A DNA stretch of 11,225 bases from CAZPRQ01 sp964589415 (GTDB lineage Bacteria > Patescibacteriota > Doudnabacteria > UBA920): assembly GCA_964589415.1 (NCBI GenBank), contig CAZPRQ010000040.1, positions 1 to 11,225 of the forward strand, given 5' to 3'. Below, one piece after another: positions 1 through 4,557 of the stretch; positions within the stretch are counted from its first letter, which is position 1, and each line of letters opens with the position of its first letter. Position numbers and translations under genes: made by a program. Under the pieces are notes generated by a model that searched no databases, was not told where the DNA came from, and worked only from the letters and a program-made list of their open reading frames with translations.

Positions 1-159
1 TACGAGGCGTTTTTTGCTGGTTTTATGAGGCGTAGTATAACTACGGCGAATAAAGCAAGTAGAAAAACAACGAAGTAATTGGCCAAACCGCTTGCGGCGC
101 AGCCATTGCTTGAAGCAATCTGGCTTTGCCAGTTGCAAACAATGGCAAGCGCGGAAGTC
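1..159 (+). repeat. Hairpin-rich ~158-bp repeat, copy A
   Basis: This stretch matches the reverse complement of 4397-4554 along its whole length, with about ten differences and small indels (roughly 93% identity by eye). Two long blocks, about 65-104 and 116-159, are identical. It contains a 15-nt hairpin CGTAGT-ATA-ACTACG (31-45), a second one ATTGCT-TGA-AGCAAT (105-119), and a CTGGC-TTT-GCCAG hairpin (120-132) inside a larger GCCATTG...CAATGGC stem (102-147). The copy begins at the first base of the window, so its true left end is unknown. It stops about 20 bp before the antiporter start. A TTG-started reading frame from 126 into the antiporter would translate repeat sequence and is not the native start. 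Confidence 0.9.
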
Positions 160-179
160 CTAGTTATGGAAAAAACTAT

Positions 180-1136
180 ATGACGTATATTCTATTATTT
201 GTCGGTTTTGTATTTCTTATTAAGGGCGCGGGATTTTTGGTAGACGGCGCGTCTTCCCTGGCTAAAAAGCTTGGGGTCTCCAACTTGGTTATTGGTTTGA
301 CTATTGTGGCTTTCGGTACCAGTGCTCCAGAGCTCTTTGTAAACCTATTTGCGTCATTTAATGGCACCACGGATATTGCGATTGGAAATATAGTCGGTAG
401 TAATATAGTTAATATACTTCTAATTCTCGGTCTTGCCGCGGTCATATATCCGCTTAAAGTGGGTAAAGGATCTGTTTGGAAAGAAATTCCCATGAGCCTG
501 CTTGGAGTGGTGCTTCTCCTTGTAATGGCCAACGATACAATAGTAGATAAAGTGAATTTTAATTCCTTAACTCGGAGCGATGGTTTAACACTAATTGCTT
601 TCTTTATTATTTTCCTCTATTACACTTTTGGAATCGCCAAAAATACGAATGATAATGAAGAACAAAATTCTCCAAAAGAGTATTCGAGCCTTAAGTCAGC
701 GGGTTTAGTTTTTTTAGGGTTAATAGGTTTAGTCGCGGGAGGTCAATGGATAGTTGGAGGCGCGACTACCATTGCAAAAGCCTTTGGGCTTAGCGACGCG
801 CTTATTGGTTTAACTATAGTGGCAATTGGGACTTCCCTGCCGGAACTGGCAACTTCGGCTGTGGCCGCTTACAAAAAGAATTCCGACATTGCGGTAGGCA
901 ATGTAGTTGGGTCAAACATTTTTAATATTTTTTGGATACTTGGCCTAAGCGCGGTTATTAAACCTCTACCATTTAAACCGGAATTAAATTTTGATCTCTG
1001 GGTAGTGGTTGGGTCAAGTGTTTTGTTGTTTATATGGATGTTTTTAGGCAAACGCCATACCCTGGAACGCTGGCAAGGAGTATTATTTATTTTGTTATAC
1101 ATTGTTTACATTACCGCAATTATTTTGCGGGGTTAG
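180..1136 (+). CDS. Calcium/cation antiporter (CaCA family, YrbG-like)
   Basis: This is an integral membrane exchanger that probably moves Ca2+ (or another cation) out against Na+ or H+. The product is 318 aa from the ATG at 180, close to the ~320 aa usual for bacterial YrbG-type proteins. Both signature alpha repeats are clear: GTSAPE at about 46-51 followed by GNIVGSN at 69-75, and GTSLPE at 217-222 followed by GNVVGSN at about 240-246. The conserved acidic residues of the ion site lie in the two PE motifs. About ten hydrophobic segments are visible, with a polar central loop around residues 155-175 joining the two halves. I chose ATG 180 because the longer TTG-started frame (126) reads through the inverted repeat upstream. 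No Shine-Dalgarno is visible. The gene converges on the next one, 36 bp away, with no strong terminator between them. Confidence 0.93.
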   Translation: MTYILLFVGFVFLIKGAGFLVDGASSLAKKLGVSNLVIGLTIVAFGTSAPELFVNLFASFNGTTDIAIGNIVGSNIVNILLILGLAAVIYPLKVGKGSVWKEIPMSLLGVVLLLVMANDTIVDKVNFNSLTRSDGLTLIAFFIIFLYYTFGIAKNTNDNEEQNSPKEYSSLKSAGLVFLGLIGLVAGGQWIVGGATTIAKAFGLSDALIGLTIVAIGTSLPELATSAVAAYKKNSDIAVGNVVGSNIFNIFWILGLSAVIKPLPFKPELNFDLWVVVGSSVLLFIWMFLGKRHTLERWQGVLFILLYIVYITAIILRG

Positions 1137-1172
1137 GATTGTTTGAACTATAAAAATCAAATGGGTACAAAG

Positions 1173-2024
1173 CTAATCCTTATTTAAACCGGTTAGTCGC
1201 TCAAAAAAAGGAAGTGCTTCTTGAAATTTTGTTTTCCAGTCGGGTTCCAACTGAATCTCTAGTTTTGAACACTTAGCTTCAGATAAATGCTTTTTGACAA
1301 TTGAATCGTGCTTCTTGCCCATAACCTTGGACAACTCGTCAAGTTTTAAGAATAACCACTGAGGCCCTTCCCCAATATGCTCGACTGCCGGGGTTTGGGC
1401 AAGATTTGCACATTGCCTTATTTGTCTCCGTAAATAATGAAAATCTTTTGCAATAAGTCTTTCCGCCCCAATAAGCGTTTGGATTTCCACAAGCAATGTT
1501 CTTGTGTATTGCTGAAAATCTTCTTTACTGGCAAGCTCTACCGGCAAATTATCGGTCAAGAGATTCCACTCAGATTGGCTATTTAGAATTTTTAAGGCAG
1601 CTTTCTCCCTGGCGGGAGTAAAGTATCGATCATTATGCTGTCCAAGGTCAAAAACAAAGTCCTTAAGTTTTTTAGGAGGTTTATGACCAACGCTTACAAA
1701 CTTATATACATTCATTAAAATAGAACCAAATTTACGTATTTGACGCAAATACCGTAATTTTTCACTGCTCGGCACCCCACCTAAATCCTGGGCAATGTGC
1801 TTTCCGTCAAACTGGTAGATCCACGCCTTTTTCGTCTCATCGAAACAGTATTGGCGATATTGATCGGAACTAAAAAAATCAGGAAATGTTTCTAGAGGGG
1901 GCCTGTCGCAATTGCCTTCTCTGACCGTATCAAAATTTGCTGCCTGTAATGGCACCTCCTTGCTTTTTAAAACTAAATTGTTATCCCCTTCCACGGGGTA
2001 ACTTTGACTTAAGTAATCACCCAT
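1173..2024 (-). CDS. Hypothetical protein, no family recognised
   Basis: I do not recognise a family. From the ATG at 2024 the product is 283 aa, mostly hydrophilic and probably cytoplasmic, rich in charged helices in the C-terminal half. There is no signal peptide or membrane segment in this version. A GTG-started version from 2081 adds 19 mostly hydrophobic residues (MLLTWLSLYELGLIFIYKN). I prefer the ATG because the extension runs through AT-rich leader-like sequence, but neither start has a good ribosome binding site. Notable residues are a Cys in a NCDRPP segment near the N-terminus and a basic HYLRRQIRQ segment in the second half, which could bind nucleic acid, though this is speculation. 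A 9-bp inverted repeat (2090-2114) lies just upstream. The length and normal composition support a real gene. Confidence 0.72.
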   Translation of the reverse strand: MGDYLSQSYPVEGDNNLVLKSKEVPLQAANFDTVREGNCDRPPLETFPDFFSSDQYRQYCFDETKKAWIYQFDGKHIAQDLGGVPSSEKLRYLRQIRKFGSILMNVYKFVSVGHKPPKKLKDFVFDLGQHNDRYFTPAREKAALKILNSQSEWNLLTDNLPVELASKEDFQQYTRTLLVEIQTLIGAERLIAKDFHYLRRQIRQCANLAQTPAVEHIGEGPQWLFLKLDELSKVMGKKHDSIVKKHLSEAKCSKLEIQLEPDWKTKFQEALPFFERLTGLNKD

Positions 2025-2081
2025 ATTTTTATATATAAAAATTAATCCTAATTCATATAAACTTAGCCAAGTAAGCAACAC

Positions 2082-2464
2082 CTAAATGCTTTTCATACAT
2101 TTATGGTATGAAAAAGGGGTCAGGAGCCATATTATCCCTAGACTTCGTTCGGGAGAAAATAAAATACCCTATCATTGAGGCTAATTATAACATAAATAGC
2201 TTCGCCTATTTGCATGGCGGTGCCATGAACCCGAACAAAGTGAGTGTTCGTGGTAGCGCTACTCTCCTTCCAACGTCGCATAAAGTTATGGTGGACAAGC
2301 CACAAAGCTCCGGCGGACATTGCCCCGACGTACACAAAGATGATCTTTGCAGGTGGGACTTTGTAAAAAGAAAAAATCCCACTGATATAAGACGTTTTCT
2401 TTGGCAGACCCGCTCTGCACGGGTGGAAAACTTTTTTGGCTTTTGTTGGGGGGTTTACTTGAAC
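2082..2464. other. Gene-free, hairpin-rich intergenic stretch
   Basis: About 380 bp between two minus-strand genes. A plus frame (2108-2491) and a minus frame (2138-2335) are open, but they run through hairpins and look like chance frames. Visible structures are an inverted repeat TTTTCATAC...GTATGAAAA at 2090-2114, a 15-nt hairpin CATGGC-GGT-GCCATG at 2213-2227, a CGAACA...TGTTCG hairpin at about 2232-2250, and the palindrome GTAGCGCTAC at about 2252-2262. There is also a GTGGGA...TCCCAC stem near 2352-2384 and an ACCCG...CGGGT stem near 2408-2425. GTAGCGCTAC is also the acceptor end of the tRNA-Glu at 3503-3577, so this may hold worn tRNA-derived sequence. Confidence 0.6.
2090..2114. promoter_or_regulatory. 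Inverted repeat, possible operator
   Basis: TTTTCATAC and GTATGAAAA form perfect 9-bp arms around a 7-bp spacer. The repeat sits 66 bp upstream of the ATG at 2024, at the likely promoter position of the unrecognised minus-strand gene, so a dimeric repressor site is possible. It could equally be the end of a small repeat element, since the sequence just to the right (AAAAAGGGGTCAGGAGCC) resembles phrases I have seen at repeat ends. Confidence 0.4.
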
Positions 2465-3145
2465 CTAGCTAGAAGCCCTAACTTCATATAAGTTATAAGT
2501 TCTTTGTCCATCATTGCTTTTTCTTGATTCGATTAAATGGACGCTCAAATTGTTTGAATGGGCTGTTTCTTCAAAATATTCCAAGTCAGCGGATGCGTGA
2601 ATTACAATTAAAAGTTTGCCTCCTGTTTTTAATCTACTCCTAATGCCAGACAGAATATCTTTAATAAATTTTTTGTATCCATAAGCGGCATTATCTAGAG
2701 GTTCAGTTATTTCTCCCTCAAAAAAAGGCCCATTTGCATACGCTTGGTCAAATTGCTCCAGTGGAATATTTTCAAATAAATCGCTTTCAATTGCATCAAA
2801 ACCCACCTTGTAAGTAGAAAAATTTTCTTTAGCATTTTCTATTGCTTTGGGGTTTATATCTACCGCAATACCACTTGCTCCTTGTAAACCAGCAATTACC
2901 GAAAAAGTACCTGCTCCTGTTGTTAGATCCAAAACTCTTTCACCCGAATGTGTTTTTATGTGAGCTGCGAGTATTTTTGTATCTGTCGCGGGAGGAAAAA
3001 CGCCGGGATTTACTTTTATCTCGACACCTTCAATATTGTAATTCTTGGGTTCTGTTGCGGCCTTAACCTTTTCTAAAAAAGCCCGTTGATGCGCGCGAAT
3101 TTCTTCATTATTTACTGATTCGTGATGTCCCGACACTTTATTCAT
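2465..3145 (-). CDS. Class I SAM-dependent methyltransferase (PrmC/small-MTase-like fold)
   Basis: A 226-aa Rossmann-fold methyltransferase. The SAM-binding motif I is VLDLTTGAGTFSV at residues 71-83, followed by the acidic ribose-binding residue D96 in AVDINP. A GVFPPATDT segment at 48-56 resembles the stretch preceding motif I in PrmC/HemK-type N-methyltransferases. The catalytic-loop position, normally NPPY/F in enzymes that methylate amino groups, reads NGPFF at 138-142. The first N and the P are kept but a Gly replaces a Pro. The substrate is therefore uncertain: protein, RNA or small molecule. A TATAAT box (3154-3159) lies only 8 bp before the ATG, so the transcript may be leaderless. 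An AAGGAG element further upstream lies about 14 bp from the ATG, too far to be a standard site if transcription starts after the TATAAT. Confidence 0.85.
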   Translation of the reverse strand: MNKVSGHHESVNNEEIRAHQRAFLEKVKAATEPKNYNIEGVEIKVNPGVFPPATDTKILAAHIKTHSGERVLDLTTGAGTFSVIAGLQGASGIAVDINPKAIENAKENFSTYKVGFDAIESDLFENIPLEQFDQAYANGPFFEGEITEPLDNAAYGYKKFIKDILSGIRSRLKTGGKLLIVIHASADLEYFEETAHSNNLSVHLIESRKSNDGQRTYNLYEVRASS

Positions 3146-3153
3146 ATAACCAT

Positions 3154-3159
3154 ATTATA
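3154..3159 (-). promoter_or_regulatory. -10 box of methyltransferase gene, leaderless start likely
   Basis: Perfect TATAAT on the minus strand, 8 bp upstream of the ATG at 3145. With usual -10 to +1 spacing, transcription would begin at or within a base or two of the start codon. The -35 region is T-rich without a good TTGACA. Confidence 0.5.
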
Positions 3160-3181
3160 GCTCCTTTATATAAAACAAAAA

Positions 3182-3226
3182 AGTTCTCCATTTCCCTTTG
3201 CTCAAGCAATGGGCTTTTGGAAAACT
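3182..3226. repeat. Imperfect inverted repeat (long hairpin)
   Basis: Arms AGTTCTCCA and TGGAAAACT pair with one mismatch. They enclose CCC/GGG and a TTGCT-CA-AGCAA apex at 3198-3209. The apex resembles the ATTGCT-TGA-AGCAAT unit in repeat copy A. It lies upstream of the methyltransferase and its role is unknown. Confidence 0.45.
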
Positions 3227-3290
3227 ATTATTTGCTTATTCATCTTTACCGTTTTTTATAAAGTTATAGGTATCACTGGTATCACAGAGG

Positions 3291-3303
3291 GTCAAGTCTT
3301 GAC
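3291..3303. repeat. Perfect 13-nt palindrome
   Basis: GTCAAG-T-CTTGAC, a 6-1-6 inverted repeat in the gene-free stretch between the methyltransferase and the tRNA-Glu locus. It is followed by another TTTTGACA. No function can be assigned. The rest of 3227-3347 shows a short direct repeat (GGTATCACTGGTATCAC, about 3269-3285) and no gene. Confidence 0.4.
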
Positions 3304-3347
3304 TTTTGACATTTTATGCCCCTCGACTCGACTGCACTCGCTCGGGA

Positions 3348-3389
3348 CAAAATAAAAATAACCCATCGCGTTGGGTTATTTTTATTTTG
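3348..3389 (-). terminator. Terminator of the old tRNA-Glu 3' part
   Basis: An 18-bp perfect stem (3348-3365 with 3372-3389) with loop TCGCGT. The distal arm is A/T-rich, giving a run of U on either strand. On the minus strand it begins within the CCA end of the tRNA-Glu 3' remnant (3388-3442), the same arrangement as the intact tRNA and its terminator next door. Confidence 0.8.
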
Positions 3390-3442
3390 GTAGCGCTACC
3401 CCGCACAACTCGCGGACTCGTGTACGGGGCGCGGCGGGGAAT
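3388..3442 (-). pseudogene. 3' remnant of a tRNA-Glu gene, with hairpin insertion
   Basis: Read on the minus strand, the remnant has ATTCCCCG (3442-3435), a 36-nt insertion (3434-3399) and TAGCGCTACCA (3398-3388). With the insertion removed, these two pieces equal the last 19 nt of the intact tRNA-Glu at 3503-3577: the end of the T-loop, the T-stem 3' strand, the acceptor strand, the discriminator base and CCA. The insertion contains a CCCCGTACA/TGTGCGGGG hairpin with one G-U pair. Upstream of ATTCCCCG the match to tRNA ends abruptly. The remnant keeps its own terminator (3348-3389). Confidence 0.65.
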
Positions 3443-3460
3443 TCCTCCTCACGATATACC

Positions 3461-3502
3461 AAAAAGAAAAAGTCCCACCACAAGGGTGAGACATTTTCTT
3501 TT
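3461..3502 (-). terminator. Rho-independent terminator of tRNA-Glu(CTC)
   Basis: Immediately after the CCA end on the minus strand. A long stem with A-rich proximal and U-rich distal arms surrounds a GC core (GTCTCACC pairing with GGTGGGAC, one mismatch), ending in a U-rich run. Confidence 0.75.
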
Positions 3503-3577
3503 TGGTAGCGCTACGGGGAATCGAACCCCGATTTGGTGGATGAGAACCACCTGTCCTAACCATTAGACGATAGCGCC
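3503..3577 (-). tRNA. tRNA-Glu (anticodon CTC)
   Basis: An intact 75-nt tRNA gene with encoded CCA. The acceptor GGCGCTA pairs with TAGCGCT, the first pair being G-U. The D-arm is GTCT/GGAC. The anticodon stem is GGTGG/CCACC with loop TTCTCAT, which places CTC at 34-36 (3544-3542 on the plus strand) and reads GAG. The T-arm is CGGGG-TTCGATT-CCCCG. It lies 37 nt downstream of the short GIY-YIG stop. If that nuclease is read in its restored frame, the nuclease stop codon falls inside the tRNA D-loop. It is flanked by 5' and 3' pieces of a second tRNA-Glu. Confidence 0.96.
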
Positions 3578-3614
3578 TTATCTATGAGTGCTTGTTTTAA
3601 TGCGTGATTCTTTT

Positions 3615-3812
3615 TTATGGGAATTTCCCTTTTTCTGCATTCTGTTTTGTTGCATAACTCTCAGTATAAACTATATCAAATGGATTATACGTTTTAGTTG
3701 ATCTAGTTTTTCCGAAATTATACTCCTTTAGCCTTTTAGAAAGATTAGTTGTAATGCCAACATAAAACCAATTTTTGACTTTACTTTTTAATATGTACAA
3801 ATAATAATCCAT
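3615..3812 (-). CDS. GIY-YIG nuclease-domain protein, frameshifted near the C-terminus
   Basis: A small GIY-YIG endonuclease-fold protein, 65 aa as read. The N-terminal YYLYILKS strand and the FYVGITTNLSKRLKEYN segment (residues 16-32) are the two hallmark motifs, with Tyr17 and Arg27 at the expected catalytic positions. The frame ends early in AEKGKFP. A -1 shift at the run of five A (3630-3634) instead continues REIPIKKNHALKQALIDKAL and ends at 3556. This matches the usual RE-x-x-IKK...K-x-x-LI tail of the family and restores the normal length of about 85 aa. The restored end overlaps the first 22 nt of tRNA-Glu(CTC). The ATG lies 6 nt after the old tRNA 5' remnant, with no Shine-Dalgarno. 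It could be a broken gene, a programmed frameshift or a sequencing error. The family is a plausible homing-type nuclease here. Confidence 0.82.
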   Translation of the reverse strand: MDYYLYILKSKVKNWFYVGITTNLSKRLKEYNFGKTRSTKTYNPFDIVYTESYATKQNAEKGKFP

Positions 3813-3824
3813 TATTGTTGGATG

Positions 3825-3854
3825 TCACGCGGAGCGTGATCCCGCTTTGCGGGA
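3825..3854. repeat. Double 15-nt hairpin inserted in tRNA-Glu anticodon
   Basis: Two abutting units, TCACGC-GGA-GCGTGA (3825-3839) and TCCCGC-TTT-GCGGGA (3840-3854), each a perfect 6-bp stem with a 3-nt loop. They lie between anticodon bases 35 and 36 of the old tRNA-Glu 5' remnant. Confidence 0.85.
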
Positions 3855-3872
3855 AGAACCACTTGTCCTAAC

Positions 3873-3902
3873 TCCGGCGGAGCCGGACCACGCTCCGAGT
3901 GG
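3873..3902. repeat. Double 15-nt hairpin inserted in tRNA-Glu D-loop
   Basis: Two abutting units, TCCGGC-GGA-GCCGGA (3873-3887) and CCACGC-TCC-GAGTGG (3888-3902), each a 6-bp stem with a 3-nt loop. On the transcribed minus strand the second has one U-G wobble. They lie between G17 and G18 of the old tRNA-Glu. Confidence 0.85.
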
Positions 3903-3929
3903 CATTAGACGATAGCGCCCTATAAATTA

Positions 3930-3957
3930 ATAATACTATTTTAAATACTGTGTACAA
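3930..3957 (-). promoter_or_regulatory. Promoter of the old tRNA-Glu, now ahead of the cassette
   Basis: On the minus strand TTGTAC (3957-3952), a 16-bp spacer and TATTAT (3935-3930) lie 10 bp upstream of the old tRNA 5' end at 3919. If active, one transcript would cover the broken 5' part, the GIY-YIG gene and the intact tRNA-Glu. Confidence 0.55.
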
Positions 3958-4015
3958 GGCAACAAACACGGCATTTCTAACCAATTTTAACAGCTTATAC
4001 CAAAAAGCTCAAACC

Positions 4016-4046
4016 GCCTTGACAAGGCTAAATAAACCCATATAAT
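4016..4046 (+). promoter_or_regulatory. Strong sigma70-type promoter with palindromic -35 region
   Basis: Consensus TTGACA (4019-4024), 16-bp spacer, consensus TATAAT (4041-4046). The -35 box sits inside a perfect palindrome GCCTTG-A-CAAGGC (4016-4028), a possible repressor site. There is no ORF downstream before the terminator at 4156-4189, so it probably drives a small RNA. Confidence 0.7.
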
Positions 4047-4052
4047 TCCTTT

Positions 4053-4190
4053 ATGGTAATTTGAACAATCTTTCCAATCCAAAATTTATAAGAGGCTTTC
4101 ATATCCTTTTTACAATCTCCTCCGAAGGGCAGCCGAAAGCAAGCGGGTGTCCAAGGGCCGGCGGTCTCTCTATCCGTCCGGCCTTTTTTA
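4053..4190 (+). ncRNA. Candidate small RNA 1
   Basis: Inferred from a consensus promoter (4019-4046) and a strong intrinsic terminator (4156-4189) with no ORF between them. The predicted transcript is about 138 nt. The 5' half is A/U-rich and unstructured. The 3' half has a hairpin GGGCA-G-CCG...CGG-G-TGTCC (about 4127-4152), then the terminator. It carries CTCCTCCGAAGGG (about 4117-4129), whose CCTCC could pair with Shine-Dalgarno sequences. I compared it by eye with tmRNA, SRP RNA, RNase P RNA and common riboswitch cores and saw no convincing match. Confidence 0.5.
4156..4189 (+). terminator. Intrinsic terminator of small RNA 1
   Basis: Stem GGCCGG-CGG (4156-4164) pairs with CCG-T-CCGGCC (4174-4183) with one bulged T, followed by six T (4184-4189). 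Confidence 0.8.
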
Positions 4191-4249
4191 TTTATAACAG
4201 TACTTAACCGCTGTTTTCAGTACCCTGCCGTAAAGCCGAAAAACCCTAT

Positions 4250-4275
4250 TTGACAACAATTCTATTTTATATGAT
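4250..4275 (+). promoter_or_regulatory. Probable promoter of small RNA 2
   Basis: TTGACA at 4250-4255. The best -10 by predicted start is TATGAT (4270-4275), a short 14-bp spacer. GATTAT (4273-4278) would give 17 bp. The assignment of the -10 is uncertain. Confidence 0.45.
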
Positions 4276-4280
4276 TATAA

Positions 4281-4386
4281 GCATAAGTCCGATGACTTTG
4301 GGAATGCTTACAAGGGTTTATAACCCATGCATGCAAATACCCTACCCCGCTACATCCCCTCCGAATGTCAGCGGGTCTCTTTTTTT
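4281..4386 (+). ncRNA. Candidate small RNA 2, C-rich terminator loop
   Basis: A compact, almost fully folded stretch between a promoter-like element and a terminator. Hairpin 1 has TAAGCAT-AAGTC pairing with GACTT...ATGCTTA (4278-4310), a CGAT loop and a five-nt TGGGA bulge. Hairpin 2 is GGGTT-TAT-AACCC (4314-4326). A self-complementary ATGCATGCA follows, and then the terminator hairpin at 4346-4375. The terminator loop is CCCCTCCGA, which is C-rich and complementary to Shine-Dalgarno sequence, like C-rich loops of some regulatory RNAs in Firmicutes. The transcript is about 106 nt. A frame opening at 4327 is short, runs through the terminator and is not credible. No known RNA family was recognised. 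Confidence 0.55.
4346..4386 (+). terminator. Intrinsic terminator of small RNA 2
   Basis: CCCGCT-ACAT (4346-4355) pairs with ATGT-C-AGCGGG (4365-4375) with one bulged C. The loop is CCCCTCCGA, followed by TCTC and seven T. Confidence 0.8.
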
Positions 4387-4396
4387 ATATGGTTAA

Positions 4397-4554
4397 GACT
4401 TCCGCGCTTGCCATTGTTTGCAACTGGCAAAGCCAGATTGCAAAAACAATGTCTGCGCCGCAAGCGGTTTGGCCAATTACTTCGTTGTTTTTCTTGCTGT
4501 TTTATTCACCGTAGTTAAACTACGCCTCATAAAACCAGCGAAAAACGCCTCGTA
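4397..4554 (-). repeat. Hairpin-rich ~158-bp repeat, copy B (inverted)
   Basis: Inverted partner of 1-159. It keeps the CGTAGT-TAA-ACTACG hairpin (4510-4524), whose loop differs from copy A while the stem is intact, and the CTGGC-AAA-GCCAG hairpin (4424-4436). The ATTGCT unit of copy A is decayed here. Sequence beyond 4554 cannot be compared because copy A begins at the window edge. It starts 10 bp after the T-run of small RNA 2. Confidence 0.9.
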
Positions 4555-4557
4555 TTA

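Larger units (their letters stand above)
3819..3919 (-). pseudogene. 5' remnant of a tRNA-Glu gene carrying four 15-nt hairpins
   Basis: With two 30-nt insertions removed, 41 nt remain and match nt 1-41 of the intact tRNA-Glu at 3503-3577 with one difference (position 27, A for G). Insertion one sits in the D-loop between G17 and G18 (3873-3902). Insertion two splits the anticodon between nt 35 and 36 (3825-3854). Each is two abutting 15-nt units, every unit a 6-bp stem with a 3-nt loop. There is no duplication of target bases and both junctions are unambiguous. The match stops after CATCCA in the 3' anticodon stem, where the GIY-YIG cassette begins. It cannot form a functional tRNA. Confidence 0.85.

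Noticed and set aside
2138..2335. 65-codon minus-strand frame in the same intergenic stretch
   Set aside because: It crosses the same hairpins and the GTAGCGCTAC palindrome and has no recognisable motif.
2108..2491. 127-codon plus-strand frame
   Set aside because: It runs through several hairpins and into the end of the methyltransferase gene, with no recognisable domain, so it is treated as chance.
3306..3566. Plus-strand 86-codon frame ending in a GNRTPIWW-like sequence
   Set aside because: It is the antisense of tRNA-Glu and its terminators, a well-known source of spurious proteins.
3819..3919. tRNA-Glu with an intron
   Set aside because: There are two insertions, both pure hairpin pairs far too short for a group I intron, and the 3' half is missing, so a remnant with insertions explains it better.
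4053..4190. SRP RNA or a glycine riboswitch, suggested by CTCCGAAGGGCAGCC
   Set aside because: The SRP apical loop and the glycine aptamer conserved bases are not present in order.
4327..4518. 63-codon plus-strand frame
   Set aside because: It crosses the terminator of small RNA 2 and enters repeat copy B; its content is repeat-derived.
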